From CAZTLI01 sp964614375 (lineage in GTDB: Bacteria > Chloroflexota > Anaerolineae > Aggregatilineales > Phototrophicaceae): a stretch of 36,176 nucleotides of DNA. The DNA is taken from contig CAZTLI010000002.1 of assembly GCA_964614375.1 (NCBI GenBank), positions 1-36,176 on the forward strand, given 5' to 3'. Below are positions 7,264-16,021 of this stretch, piece by piece; the first letter of the stretch is position 1, and the number at the start of each line of letters is the position of its first letter. A program made the position numbers and the translations under genes. The notes under the pieces were generated by a model. The model had not been told where the DNA came from. It made no database searches and worked only from the letters and a program-made list of their open reading frames with translations.

Positions 7264-9251
7264 TCTTTCAGCGCGTTGAAAAATTCGCCAGCGGACTGAA
7301 AGCGATCATCCGGGTCTTTGGCGAGGGCGCGCAGGATAAGCTCCGCCAGACGACCTGACATATCGGGCACGATTTTACGCGGGTCGGGCGCGGGCTGCTG
7401 TAACAGCGCAAACACAACCTGACCCACGCCGCCGCTAAAGGGGCGCTGTCCGGTCAAAATCTCGTATAGTGTGACACCCATCGCATACACATCGGCGCGA
7501 TGGTCTATATTTTTTGCGGCGATAAGCTGTTCTGGGGCCATATAATCCGCCGTGCCGACCAACTCGGTATCTGTAGACCCGTTCAAACTGGCGGCGGGCA
7601 TTGACGGGTTGGTGATGCTGCCATTGCTGAGAATCTTGGAAATGCCGAAGTCCATCAAAATCACATGCTGCGTTTCATTGTCTTCTGCCAACCGCAGCAT
7701 GATATTGGACGGTTTCACATCGCGGTGGACGATATTGTTGCTATGCACATAATCGAGCGCCTTGCAAAGCTGCTCGAAGACTTCCAGCAGTTCCTCTTTA
7801 TCGAGTTCGCCGCGCGCCTTGACGAAATGCCCCAAATCTTGCCCGTCAATGAATTCGAGCACCATATAGTGTGTGTCATTTTCGATGCCGGCTTCATAGA
7901 GTTTAACGATATTGGGATGTTCCAGCAGCGCCGTGATGTTCGCCTCGCGGTCAAAGCGGACGAGGATGTCTTTATCGAGCTGCTTTTCGGGCAGGACGAC
8001 TTTAATCGCGACGACATCGCCATCATGGAAGCCTTTATAGACTTCACCCATACCGCCCGTCGCCACGACGCCCAATACCTCGTATTTGCTCAGTGTTTGC
8101 CCCGTGAGCATTCCGGGATTTTTGATTTCGGGTTTTTGGTCGGCTTTCTTGAGTTCGTTCAGGTCAACCCGGAAGCCATAAATACGCAAATCGACAAAAT
8201 GGCGTATGCGTCGCCGCAGGGGATTAATCAGCAAGAGGGCAGCGACAGTCGTGACCAGAAAGGCCACCGCGAGATAGGTCTCGCCGAGTATCGCCTGCAA
8301 GACGAGTATACCCGCGACCGAGAGCACAATCAGCAAACCCGCGACCAGAAAACCGACAATCGTGCGATTGATGACGAAATCAATATCCCATAAGCGCGAA
8401 CGCAGCATCGCCATCATCACTGAAATTGGGAAGACACTGATGGGCAGCCCGATGAAGAAGATCCAGCTACCCAGCAGATAAAACATACGAACGAACGCAT
8501 GGTCAGCCAGCCAGGGCGTAATCAGGATGTCGATGATGACCCAGAATAACGCCGGGATAATCGCCACCGCCATGCCATAGACCGCCCACTTGGTCTGCTG
8601 CTTCTGCGAACGGGTTGCGGTGTGGACATAGCGCCAGCGTTGGGTGATTAAACCCAATGCCAGAAAGCCCATCAGCGCGATGAACATCAACTGTGACCCG
8701 CCCGGATTCCAGATATGTTCATTCACCGCAAACAGGAACATCAACACGCCATAAATCGGCACAAGCCAGCGCGCCCATTTGGGGATAAATCGCCCATCCG
8801 GGAAGATGAACGTCAACCCGATGAGGCTGACCTTACCGACCGCATCGACGATAATCACAGGCCACAGAAACAACGTGACGCTGGTGGCAAAAACGCGCGA
8901 CGTGGGGCCAATGGTGGTCGAAAACGTGATCAAGGCCAGCGATACGACCAGCGCCGCCATATCGTCACTGCGTTTCACGAATAAGACGAAAGCGACCACC
9001 ACCGATACCAACACATAGACCACTTCCACCAGCACCAGATACAATGAGTAAGTTTGTGGACTGAGGCCAATGGTACTTAGCGGTTCGAGGAACAATTCCA
9101 GACTGCGCCCCAACCGATAGTCGTAATTGAAAGGGATTCCCGCTAGAAATGAAATCAGGCCGATGATACCCAGGACCAGCCATGTCGTGCGGATGATACG
9201 GAGATAAACAGGGTTAATGATTCGAATCGATTTGGTGGTTGTGGTGTCCAT
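7254..9251 (-). CDS. Membrane Ser/Thr protein kinase with N-terminal multi-TM sensor
   Basis: This 665-residue protein starts with roughly eight hydrophobic segments (about residues 18-345). They include LWDIDFVINRT and LRRRIRHFVDLRIYG, motifs familiar from the membrane sensor half of ComP-like histidine kinases. A Hanks-type kinase domain fills residues 389-665. It has the Gly-rich loop ATGGMGEVY, the ATP-binding lysine K417 (VAIK), the catalytic HRDVKPSN with D511, DFG at 534-536, and APE in the activation segment, so it should be active. Most bacterial Ser/Thr kinases place the kinase first and the sensor last; here the order is reversed. The ATG at 9251 follows GAGG. It is the last gene of a probable operon with the SnoaL-like and FAD genes, and its stop lies in the tandem repeat. 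Confidence 0.92.
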   Translation of the reverse strand: MDTTTTKSIRIINPVYLRIIRTTWLVLGIIGLISFLAGIPFNYDYRLGRSLELFLEPLSTIGLSPQTYSLYLVLVEVVYVLVSVVVAFVLFVKRSDDMAALVVSLALITFSTTIGPTSRVFATSVTLFLWPVIIVDAVGKVSLIGLTFIFPDGRFIPKWARWLVPIYGVLMFLFAVNEHIWNPGGSQLMFIALMGFLALGLITQRWRYVHTATRSQKQQTKWAVYGMAVAIIPALFWVIIDILITPWLADHAFVRMFYLLGSWIFFIGLPISVFPISVMMAMLRSRLWDIDFVINRTIVGFLVAGLLIVLSVAGILVLQAILGETYLAVAFLVTTVAALLLINPLRRRIRHFVDLRIYGFRVDLNELKKADQKPEIKNPGMLTGQTLSKYEVLGVVATGGMGEVYKGFHDGDVVAIKVVLPEKQLDKDILVRFDREANITALLEHPNIVKLYEAGIENDTHYMVLEFIDGQDLGHFVKARGELDKEELLEVFEQLCKALDYVHSNNIVHRDVKPSNIMLRLAEDNETQHVILMDFGISKILSNGSITNPSMPAASLNGSTDTELVGTADYMAPEQLIAAKNIDHRADVYAMGVTLYEILTGQRPFSGGVGQVVFALLQQPAPDPRKIVPDMSGRLAELILRALAKDPDDRFQSAGEFFNALKEAQ

Positions 9252-9292
9252 GTATGCCTCGGACGATTGCTGTCCGTTGTGTTTTATACAGG

Positions 9293-9775
9293 TTAGGTGT
9301 GTTCTGGCAGTATTTGAGCAGATTGCCGTCGCTGCCGCCAGCGCCAGAAACGCGCCCACACTGACCATAATGCCAGACCGGGCAGGGTGTTTGCCAGTGG
9401 GCCGAGTATAAACGCATAATTCTTGTGGGTACTCCAGATTTCGACAATTTTGCCGTTGGCAAGTCGATAGGTGGCGGTACGCAGTTCCGATTTTGTGAGC
9501 GTGCCATTGCGAATGCCCGTCCAGCGCGCATACGCCGTGATAGTGCCATCGTCATTTTCAACCAGACGCGCGACCTCGACGCGGAGATTGCTCACCCGCC
9601 GCCGTGCGCGCAAAAACCACACCCAATCTTCCCACACACCCACACCCTGATTGGTGACTTGACTGACATGCAAAATCACATCCTCGGCGAGAATCTCGCG
9701 CACTGCCGAAAGCGGTAAATCCCCCGATAGAATGCGTGTGAGTTGTTGTGCGACATACTGGGTGCGTTCGTCCAT
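9293..9775 (-). CDS. SnoaL-like / NTF2-fold protein
   Basis: This 160-residue protein has the pattern of the NTF2-like superfamily. An N-terminal helix pair (QYVAQQLTRILSGD) leads to EILAEDVILHVSQ, then to strands TITAYARWTGIRNG and RTATYRLANGKIVEIWSTHKNY. The last part, with its KIVEIW signature, is typical of SnoaL-type folds. The family includes cyclases, isomerases and binding proteins; no catalytic residue could be assigned. The C-terminus is extended by a hydrophobic and Arg-rich tail (WARFWRWRQRRQS), which may be membrane-associated. The start follows AAGGAAG by 4 nt and is 9 bp after the FAD oxidoreductase stop codon, so the two are probably cotranscribed and may act on the same small molecule. 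Confidence 0.72.
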   Translation of the reverse strand: MDERTQYVAQQLTRILSGDLPLSAVREILAEDVILHVSQVTNQGVGVWEDWVWFLRARRRVSNLRVEVARLVENDDGTITAYARWTGIRNGTLTKSELRTATYRLANGKIVEIWSTHKNYAFILGPLANTLPGLALWSVWARFWRWRQRRQSAQILPEHT

Positions 9776-9784
9776 CAGGCTTCC

Positions 9785-11122
9785 TTATTGCCAATTCGAG
9801 AATAAGATATGGGTCTGCTCTGCAAGATTGGGCACATAATGAGCGCGGCAGGCATCGCGGATAAAGGTCGTTTTGCGGGACATATAAAGCAAAAAGTCGC
9901 AAACCGCAGTTCGCAGTGTGTTCGTCCCCAATCGTGGCGACATCAATAGCCGGCGCGCATTCGCCAGCACCGCTTTATCCATTTGTCGTACTATCGCCTC
10001 CGAAGTTAACATTTCATAGGGCGCTTCTACAAACCAGTTCAACGTCTGGTGCATGTCGGCAAGATGCAGCAAGTGCCGCTGATAGGCGGCGCCGTATTTC
10101 CGCGGATTTTTCAACACAGGTGCGGCAATCTCGGCGGCAGCCAGGATCGACCCGATGCCTGCCCCGGCGATCCAGCAGACCGAAATATACGCCGGCCCCA
10201 CCAGTAACCAGTTCGCACCATAAGCCCGTTCCTGGACATAATACTGATTAGGATGACTCTTGATGAGGGTGTGGCAGGGATAACGATCCCGATAGCAGAT
10301 GCCCCGTCGTCTAAAGGCGTCCTCCACCAGCGCAAGCAGTTCCTCTTCGGGATAGGCATTAGGGTCGGTATCGCCCAGTGTCGTTATGCCAATGGACACA
10401 TACGACCCTAAGGGAATACACCACGCAATCGCATGGATACCGTCGAGTTTCGGATACATGCCGAGAATGCTGGTGGCCGCCTCCCATGGGACGGCGTAAT
10501 AATCGGCGTGTGGCTGCCCGCTGCTGGTGTGATAGTGGGTATACACAGCGCGATGTAAGGTGCTGAGGGGTTCACGTTTTAATTCGGCGGCGCGGCTAAT
10601 CACTGCGCCATTGTTGGTCGCATCAAAGACAAATTGCGGTGTCAGCGCGTCGCCATTGGTCAGGCACAGTTGGGCTATCTGGTCTGTGTCGGCATGATAG
10701 GTGACTTCTTCGACAAATTCATTGATGACGGTGCAATAGGGCGTGGCGCTGACGTTTTGATACAATTCACGGTCAAAGGCGATGCGGTCAAAGTGCAGCA
10801 GTTCTTCGGGTCGCCTGTCGCCTGCTAATTGAAAAACCATAGCTTTCATCGGATGATGGTCGTTGAGAAAGCTGCACGATACGACGTGTTCACCCAGATA
10901 GGCCACACCGAGACTTTTGCGAAAGTAATGTTGGGCGAGGTCGGGAAAGTGCCTGTAGATGAGCAGTGTGCCTTCCAGATTGAGCGATTCGCCGGGTCGG
11001 GGTGTATCGTCGGGCGGGCTGCCGATAAGGATATGGGCTATTTGGGCATTGGATAGGGCACGACTAACAGTCATGCCGCCAATGCCCGCGCCGATAATAA
11101 CGGGTCTGTCGTCTGTTTCCAT
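9785..11122 (-). CDS. FAD-dependent oxidoreductase (halogenase / geranylgeranyl-reductase-like)
   Basis: The 445-residue protein opens with a Rossmann FAD-binding motif, VIIGAGIGGMTVSRAL (GAGIGG at residues 11-16). A PGESLNLEG segment near residue 43 fits the flavin monooxygenase fold, and LLVGPAYISVCWIAGAGIG carries the second FAD-contact region. The overall pattern matches the broad group of flavin-dependent halogenases, monooxygenases and isoprenoid reductases. The WxWxIP signature of tryptophan halogenases is absent; IAWCIPLGS stands near the expected place. Chemistry and substrate are therefore uncertain. It appears to head an operon with the SnoaL-like protein and the kinase, and it diverges from the molybdopterin oxidoreductase with 176 bp between the starts. 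Confidence 0.78.
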   Translation of the reverse strand: METDDRPVIIGAGIGGMTVSRALSNAQIAHILIGSPPDDTPRPGESLNLEGTLLIYRHFPDLAQHYFRKSLGVAYLGEHVVSCSFLNDHHPMKAMVFQLAGDRRPEELLHFDRIAFDRELYQNVSATPYCTVINEFVEEVTYHADTDQIAQLCLTNGDALTPQFVFDATNNGAVISRAAELKREPLSTLHRAVYTHYHTSSGQPHADYYAVPWEAATSILGMYPKLDGIHAIAWCIPLGSYVSIGITTLGDTDPNAYPEEELLALVEDAFRRRGICYRDRYPCHTLIKSHPNQYYVQERAYGANWLLVGPAYISVCWIAGAGIGSILAAAEIAAPVLKNPRKYGAAYQRHLLHLADMHQTLNWFVEAPYEMLTSEAIVRQMDKAVLANARRLLMSPRLGTNTLRTAVCDFLLYMSRKTTFIRDACRAHYVPNLAEQTHILFSNWQ

Positions 11123-11298
11123 CGTAATAACCTGCCTACTGGTGACGGGTCATGGTTCAGTTATACTTCGTAAACGCTAAAAGCGCACATTTTTTCGACC
11201 AATTGGCGCGGGTTGGGGTTATAGTCCATAGAAATCGGGCAGATTACAGCCACTGCTGTTACAATACGCATTAAATAGACCTGTTTGGAGACGCGCGC

Positions 11299-13473
11299 AT
11301 GACCCAATCCCCGACCACCCATTACCGTACCTGCAATCTCTGTGAAGCGATGTGCGGCATCGTCGTGACTTACGAAGGCAAAAATATCCTGTCGATTAAG
11401 GGCGATAAAGACGACCCCTTCAGCAAAGGACACATCTGCCCAAAAGCGACGGCGCTGGAAGATGTCTATCACGATCCCAATCGTCTCAAACGCCCGGTAC
11501 GACGGACAGCCGACGGTTGGAAGGAGATTGGTTGGGAAGAAGCATTCGATGAAGTGGCGGCGAATCTCAAACGGATACAGGCCGCACATGGCAACAACGC
11601 CGTCGGCATCTATCTGGGCAATCCGAATGTGCATAATCTGGGCAGCATCCTCTATGGCCCACCCTTTAATCGCAGTCTACGCACCCGCAATCGTTTTTCC
11701 GCCACATCGGTTGACCAGCTTCCGCACCACTTCGCCGCCTATTTCATGTTTGGGCATCAACTGCTGCTGCCTGTGCCCGATGTAGACCGCACGGGCTATT
11801 TTCTGGTGTTGGGTGCGAATCCGATTGCGTCCAATGGCAGTTTGATGACCGCGGCGGGTATCGAAAATCGGTTGAAAGCGTTGCAGCAACGCGGCGGAAA
11901 ACTGGTTGTCATTGACCCACGTCGTACTGAGACCGCTAAAGCCGCAGACGAACACCATTTCATCCGTCCCGGCACAGATGCGCTGTTCCTGCTGGCGCTG
12001 GTGCATACGGTCTTTGCCGAGGGTCTGGACGATCCCGGTAGATTAGCTGAATTTACCGATGGCATCGACACCGTGCGCGGTCTTGTGCGTGATTTCTCGC
12101 CTGAAGCGGTGGCAGATGCAACAGGCATTGACGCGGAGACCATTCGGCGTATTGCCCGCGCATTCGCTGCGGCAGAGTCGGCGGTGTGTTATGGGCGTAT
12201 GGGCGTCTCGACACAGGCGTATGGGGGTCTCGCGCAGTGGTTGGTCAACCTCCTGAATATCATCACCGGCAATTTTGACCGTCCCGGCGGCGCGATGTTC
12301 ACGCTGCCGGCTGTGGATGTCGTCGGTCTGACGACCCTCACCGGACAGGTCGGCAGTTATGGACGCTGGCAGAGTCGCGTGCGGGGTGTGCCCAATTTTG
12401 GCGGCGAACTCCCGGCGGCAATTATGGCAGAAGAAATGCTCACACCCGGAGACGGGCAAATCAAAGCGATGGTGACGGTAGCGGGCAATCCGGTGCTTTC
12501 GACGCCGAATGGTGGGCAGTTGGATGACGCCTTTGCCGGACTGGATTTTATGGTGTCGATTGACATCTACATCAACGAAACGACGCGCCACGCCCATATC
12601 ATCCTGCCACCAACCACCGGACTGGAAACCGAACACTATGATGTGACATTCCACCTGCTGGCGGTACGGAATACGGCGAAATTCTCGCCCGCGTTGTTTG
12701 AGGCGGAAGACGGTCAACGTCATGATTGGCAAATTCTTAACGCCCTGCGCGAACGCATGGAAGCGGATAATGGCACGCCCGCGCCTGTGCATCGCAAGGA
12801 GTATCAGAAGCGACTCGCACCCGATAAACTCATTGACATGGCGCTGCGTTTTGGGCCGTATGGCGGTTGGGGGGGACGACGCGGTACAGGCGATGGATTA
12901 ACGCTGAAAAAGGTCGCGGATAATCCACATGGAATCGACCTTGGCCCGCTGCAATCGGTTTTGCCGGAACGCTTGAACACGCCCAACAAACGTATCGACC
13001 TCGCGCCAGAAATCATCGTCCATGACCTGTCGCGCGTCCGTCAACTGCTGGATGAAGCGCAGTCGGCGCGCGTCAATGGTTATGATATGGCGCTCATTGG
13101 GCGGCGGCACATTCGCAGCAACAATTCATGGATGCACAACAGCGAACGACTGGTACGCGGCAAGAATCGCTGCACGCTGTTGATTCACCCCGACGATGCC
13201 CAATCACGCGGTATCGACAATGGCGCGGTGGTCGAAGTGTTCTCGCGCGTAGGCCGCATCGAAATCGAAGCCGAAGTCAGCGACAGTATGATGCCGGGAG
13301 TGGTCAGCATCCCACATGGTTGGGGACATCATCGTCCCGGTGTGCAATTAGATGTGGCGCGGGAATACGCGGGAGTCAGTATCAACGACCTGACCGATGA
13401 CAAAGCCACTGATGAATTGACGGGCAATGCCGCCTTCAGTGGTGTGCCTGTGCGTGTGTGTCCGATTCCGTGA
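11299..13473 (+). CDS. Molybdopterin oxidoreductase with [4Fe-4S] cluster (catalytic subunit)
   Basis: A 724-residue member of the DMSO-reductase superfamily. The N-terminal cysteines C12, C15, C19 and C47 (CX2CX3CX27C) bind a [4Fe-4S] cluster. Cofactor-binding segments include YLGNPN, VLGANPIASNG and VIDPRRTETAKAADEHHFIRP. The C-terminal beta-barrel domain starts near IHPDDAQSRGIDNGAVVEV. The Mo ligand appears not to be Cys or Sec: the aligned stretch reads RFSATSVDQLPHH, with S134 the best candidate, which is an inference. No Tat signal is visible, so it is probably cytoplasmic. No electron-transfer or membrane-anchor subunit follows; the next gene is a secreted propeller 16 bp away. Substrate is unknown; formate dehydrogenase is a common automatic name but is not supported by the ligand. 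Confidence 0.88.
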   Translation: MTQSPTTHYRTCNLCEAMCGIVVTYEGKNILSIKGDKDDPFSKGHICPKATALEDVYHDPNRLKRPVRRTADGWKEIGWEEAFDEVAANLKRIQAAHGNNAVGIYLGNPNVHNLGSILYGPPFNRSLRTRNRFSATSVDQLPHHFAAYFMFGHQLLLPVPDVDRTGYFLVLGANPIASNGSLMTAAGIENRLKALQQRGGKLVVIDPRRTETAKAADEHHFIRPGTDALFLLALVHTVFAEGLDDPGRLAEFTDGIDTVRGLVRDFSPEAVADATGIDAETIRRIARAFAAAESAVCYGRMGVSTQAYGGLAQWLVNLLNIITGNFDRPGGAMFTLPAVDVVGLTTLTGQVGSYGRWQSRVRGVPNFGGELPAAIMAEEMLTPGDGQIKAMVTVAGNPVLSTPNGGQLDDAFAGLDFMVSIDIYINETTRHAHIILPPTTGLETEHYDVTFHLLAVRNTAKFSPALFEAEDGQRHDWQILNALRERMEADNGTPAPVHRKEYQKRLAPDKLIDMALRFGPYGGWGGRRGTGDGLTLKKVADNPHGIDLGPLQSVLPERLNTPNKRIDLAPEIIVHDLSRVRQLLDEAQSARVNGYDMALIGRRHIRSNNSWMHNSERLVRGKNRCTLLIHPDDAQSRGIDNGAVVEVFSRVGRIEIEAEVSDSMMPGVVSIPHGWGHHRPGVQLDVAREYAGVSINDLTDDKATDELTGNAAFSGVPVRVCPIP

Positions 13474-13489
13474 TAGACAGGTGAAGCGA

Positions 13490-14536
13490 ATGAAAAATTC
13501 ACTTCTCTATCTATGCCTGCTTCTGGCAATCGGCGGTATCGTCAGCGCGCAAGTCCCGTCGTATCGCTGGCATATTGCCTATGTGCCACCTGTGCCGTGT
13601 GGGGATTTTGCCTGTGCAGAACAGGTGGTCATTCTGAACCCGCAGACGGGCGAAACGACTACCCTGGACATTGGGCAGTTAGACCCGACAACCGTGCGAG
13701 CCGCGCCAACGCTGCCCATTTTCCTTGTGGGTGTCTATGATGATGCCGGGGCGAGTTACGATGTCATACGGACAGATGGCAGCGAACGCTACCCACTTCT
13801 AAACGCATTTTATCGGAGTGTGTGGTCGCCAGATAGCACTCAGATTATCTATTTTGTGCCTTTTACCGCTGAATATGAATTTGTGTTGTATGGGATAGAC
13901 GTAGACGGCGAATCTGAACCGCGTGCAGTCAGTGGGCCACTGCTGCTCGACGGCTGGCTGGCATGGTCACCGGATGGGTCACAAATTGTATTCACAGTAC
14001 GCGATAATCCGGGCGAAACACAAACCAGTGAAATCTATATTAAAAACGCCGCCGGGGGTGATGTACGGCGACTTACGAACAACGATGTGCCCGATGTCAT
14101 ACCCCAGTGGTCGCCCGATGGCACGCGCTTCCTGCTGCTGACAGATGACGATACACCACCGCGCATCGACCAGATTGCGCTCATGAATGCCGATGGCACA
14201 GACCGCACTGTGCTGCTGACGGGTCATAATCCCCGCTGGTTGAGTGATACACAATTCCTGTATGTGACCGATCAGGGACTTGTGCCCGACCCGCGTTTTA
14301 CCGACTTTCACGTCTTTGACCTTGAGACGGGCGAATCGGAAATGCTGTTTCGTGTCGATGGTAACATCGGTACGATCCAGGTCGTGCCGGATTATTCGCA
14401 ATTTTTCTATGTGTGGAATCGCGATGGACACCAGCTTGCCATTTGCGTCTATCGTTTTGAAACGCGCGAACAGCAATGCTTCGACACCATGATCCACCCC
14501 CAAAACACGCCGCAATGGGTGCTGGTCGAGGAGTAA
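13490..14536 (+). CDS. Secreted TolB-like beta-propeller protein
   Basis: The ATG at 13490 follows AGGTGA closely and gives a clean signal peptide (MKNSLLYLCLLLAIGGIVSA) before QVPSYRW. The body of about 330 residues carries WD40-like (PD40) repeats of the TolB type, seen in WSPDSTQIIYF, WSPDGSQIVFTVRD and WSPDGTRFLLLTDDD, with further weaker blades. Such exported propellers are frequent in Chloroflexota and usually have no assigned function; protein or ligand binding is the family expectation. It starts 16 bp after the molybdopterin oxidoreductase stop codon, so cotranscription is likely, although a shared job is unclear. Confidence 0.85.
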   Translation: MKNSLLYLCLLLAIGGIVSAQVPSYRWHIAYVPPVPCGDFACAEQVVILNPQTGETTTLDIGQLDPTTVRAAPTLPIFLVGVYDDAGASYDVIRTDGSERYPLLNAFYRSVWSPDSTQIIYFVPFTAEYEFVLYGIDVDGESEPRAVSGPLLLDGWLAWSPDGSQIVFTVRDNPGETQTSEIYIKNAAGGDVRRLTNNDVPDVIPQWSPDGTRFLLLTDDDTPPRIDQIALMNADGTDRTVLLTGHNPRWLSDTQFLYVTDQGLVPDPRFTDFHVFDLETGESEMLFRVDGNIGTIQVVPDYSQFFYVWNRDGHQLAICVYRFETREQQCFDTMIHPQNTPQWVLVEE

Positions 14537-14544
14537 CGGGCAAG

Positions 14545-14572
14545 GTTAGAAATTTAGAACAAAAATTCTAAC
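14545..14572. repeat. AT-rich inverted repeat after the propeller gene
   Basis: GTTAGAA and TTCTAAC face each other with 14 nt between, followed by TTTT. It lies 8 bp after the propeller stop codon and could be a weak terminator. It could also be an operator for the TIR gene downstream. It contains TTTAGAACAA, a 10-mer repeated at 16417-16426. Confidence 0.5.
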
Positions 14573-14592
14573 TTTTGGTCTGAATTTTGTAA

Positions 14593-14622
14593 TATAATAC
14601 GGTCAGGGGTGATTCGCGAATC
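14593..14622 (+). promoter_or_regulatory. Candidate promoter -10 and palindrome upstream of TIR gene
   Basis: A consensus TATAAT sits at 14593-14598, though no good -35 is seen 16-18 bp upstream. A perfect 12-bp palindrome, GATTCGCGAATC, follows at 14611-14622, close to the expected start site, where a repressor could bind. The TIR gene begins 50 bp further on. Confidence 0.4.
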
Positions 14623-14671
14623 GTCCTTACAAGACCATCTACCATAATCCATTGAAAGTTGTGCGGTTTCT

Positions 14672-15535
14672 ATGACCAATAGACCGAATATCTTCATCAG
14701 TCACAGCACCGATGATAATGATTTCACACGCGCACTGGCGGAAGAATTGCGCGACGCCGGGTTGGACGTGTGGGTGGACCTCGACAGCATCCGCCAGGGC
14801 GAAAAATGGCTGCGCGCCATCGAACAAGCCATCAACGACTGCACGGCGACAGTGGTCGTGATGTCGGTGGCGGGGCGCGCCAGTGAATGGGTCGAACGCG
14901 AGACGTTGATGGTCATGGATTTGGGTAAGCCCGTTTTCATCGCTTTGATAGACGATAGTCCGCTGCCGCTGCATCTGATTAATCGCCAATTCACCGATTT
15001 TCGCGATGACCTTGATGGCGCGACGCAGAGTCTCATCGCCGAGCTGAAGGCCAGCAAACCGACGCCGCCAGTCGCCAAAGCGCCGACGCCCAATCCCGAT
15101 AATTTCTTCGCCTATATCGAGCAGCTACCGGGTGGCGAACGGGCCGCCCTCATCGCCCGTGACCTGTATCGGTGGGCGTGTGACCGTGCCGACAGCGTGA
15201 CCTTTGGTGGTAAGCACAATCCCGGATTTCATGCCAATGTGCGCTTGAATGGCAAAGAGGTGGCGGTATTTTCGGTCTGGGCCTATCCACGTCATCCGGC
15301 GGTGATGGTCAATTTCAGCTATTTTGGCAAACATGCGCCCTATTCCACCCGCAAAAGCCGCCTGGATGTGCTCAAAGCGGTTAATGGCCTACTGCGCGAT
15401 ACCGAGCAGTTCAGCAATGACCGCGCCGGACAGCGCCCGACCATTCCCATCGTGCCCGTGTTCAATCGCGCCGAGACGCTCGAACGCTTTCAGGACATCA
15501 TGCAAGCTGTGATGGACAACCTGCGGAGTGTGTAA
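14672..15535 (+). CDS. TIR-domain protein with an unrecognised C-terminal domain
   Basis: Residues 5-135 form a TIR domain: NIFISHSTDDNDFTRALAEEL at the start, DVWVDLDSIRQGEKW as box 2, and SVAGRASEWVERETLM as the region with the catalytic glutamate, most likely E77 four residues after W73. Bacterial TIR domains of this type often cleave NAD+ or make signalling nucleotides, so that activity is plausible. A Pro-rich linker (KPTPPVAKAPTPNPDN) leads to about 140 residues with FGGKHNPGFHANVRLNG and FSVWAYPRHPAVMVNFSYFG, which I cannot assign. It may be the sensing domain. The gene has its own promoter-like region, no strong ribosome site, and is convergent with the next gene. A defence role is possible but no partner gene is present. 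Confidence 0.85.
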   Translation: MTNRPNIFISHSTDDNDFTRALAEELRDAGLDVWVDLDSIRQGEKWLRAIEQAINDCTATVVVMSVAGRASEWVERETLMVMDLGKPVFIALIDDSPLPLHLINRQFTDFRDDLDGATQSLIAELKASKPTPPVAKAPTPNPDNFFAYIEQLPGGERAALIARDLYRWACDRADSVTFGGKHNPGFHANVRLNGKEVAVFSVWAYPRHPAVMVNFSYFGKHAPYSTRKSRLDVLKAVNGLLRDTEQFSNDRAGQRPTIPIVPVFNRAETLERFQDIMQAVMDNLRSV

Positions 15536-15537
15536 TT

Positions 15538-15912
15538 CTAGCCACCCACGATGAGCGCCAGATGCAGCAGGGCAAATGGCGCGACGCCGGCGATGAGCAG
15601 CCACGAAAATGGATTGTTGAATTCATAGTAAGGATGTTTGCGGAACAGCGCGTGCAAGCCAATGTGAATCAGCAGAAATAGGTCAAACGCAATCTGGAAT
15701 GGCTGGAATTGCGCGCCCCACACAACCCACACGACCAGCGGAAGATGCAGCAGCGTGAATAGACGGTAGGCGTTTTCATCGGACAGCCGATTATAGAACG
15801 GGACAAATGTCTGAAAGATGCGCCATTCATGCCGCTGAATCGCATCCAGTTCGTGAGTCATAATCCATGCGATGTTGATGAAAAAGAGGGAGTCTGTGGG
15901 CGATGTCGCCAT
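15538..15912 (-). CDS. Small four-helix membrane protein (DUF6713-like)
   Basis: The 124 residues contain about four hydrophobic segments: SLFFINIAWIM, FTLLHLPLVVWVVWG, IAFDLFLLIHIGLHALF and WLLIAGVAPFALLHLALIV. The MTHELDAIQRHEWRIF motif, with its His/Glu pairs near the first helix, together with the later HIGLHALF, resembles the DUF6713 or HXXEE group of membrane proteins; this assignment is from memory. Function is unknown. The gene stops 2 bp from the TIR gene's stop codon on the opposite strand. Confidence 0.65.
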   Translation of the reverse strand: MATSPTDSLFFINIAWIMTHELDAIQRHEWRIFQTFVPFYNRLSDENAYRLFTLLHLPLVVWVVWGAQFQPFQIAFDLFLLIHIGLHALFRKHPYYEFNNPFSWLLIAGVAPFALLHLALIVGG

Positions 15913-16021
15913 TGCGTTATCCTGATGTGTGCCATAAGAACAGGTATCATCAGCTTACGCCACCAACCACTGCCAATAGAACACCGCACACTGCCAGCTA
16001 CTGCCAGACAGACATAAATCC

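Noticed and set aside
7665..8393. 242-residue plus-strand open frame
   Set aside because: It lies antisense inside the kinase coding region, and the conserved kinase and membrane motifs are on the other strand.
9785..11122. Flavin-dependent tryptophan halogenase
   Set aside because: The FAD fold fits but the WxWxIP signature is missing, so only a general oxidoreductase call is made.
12043..12792. 249-residue minus-strand open frame
   Set aside because: It is antisense to the molybdopterin oxidoreductase and has no recognisable features.
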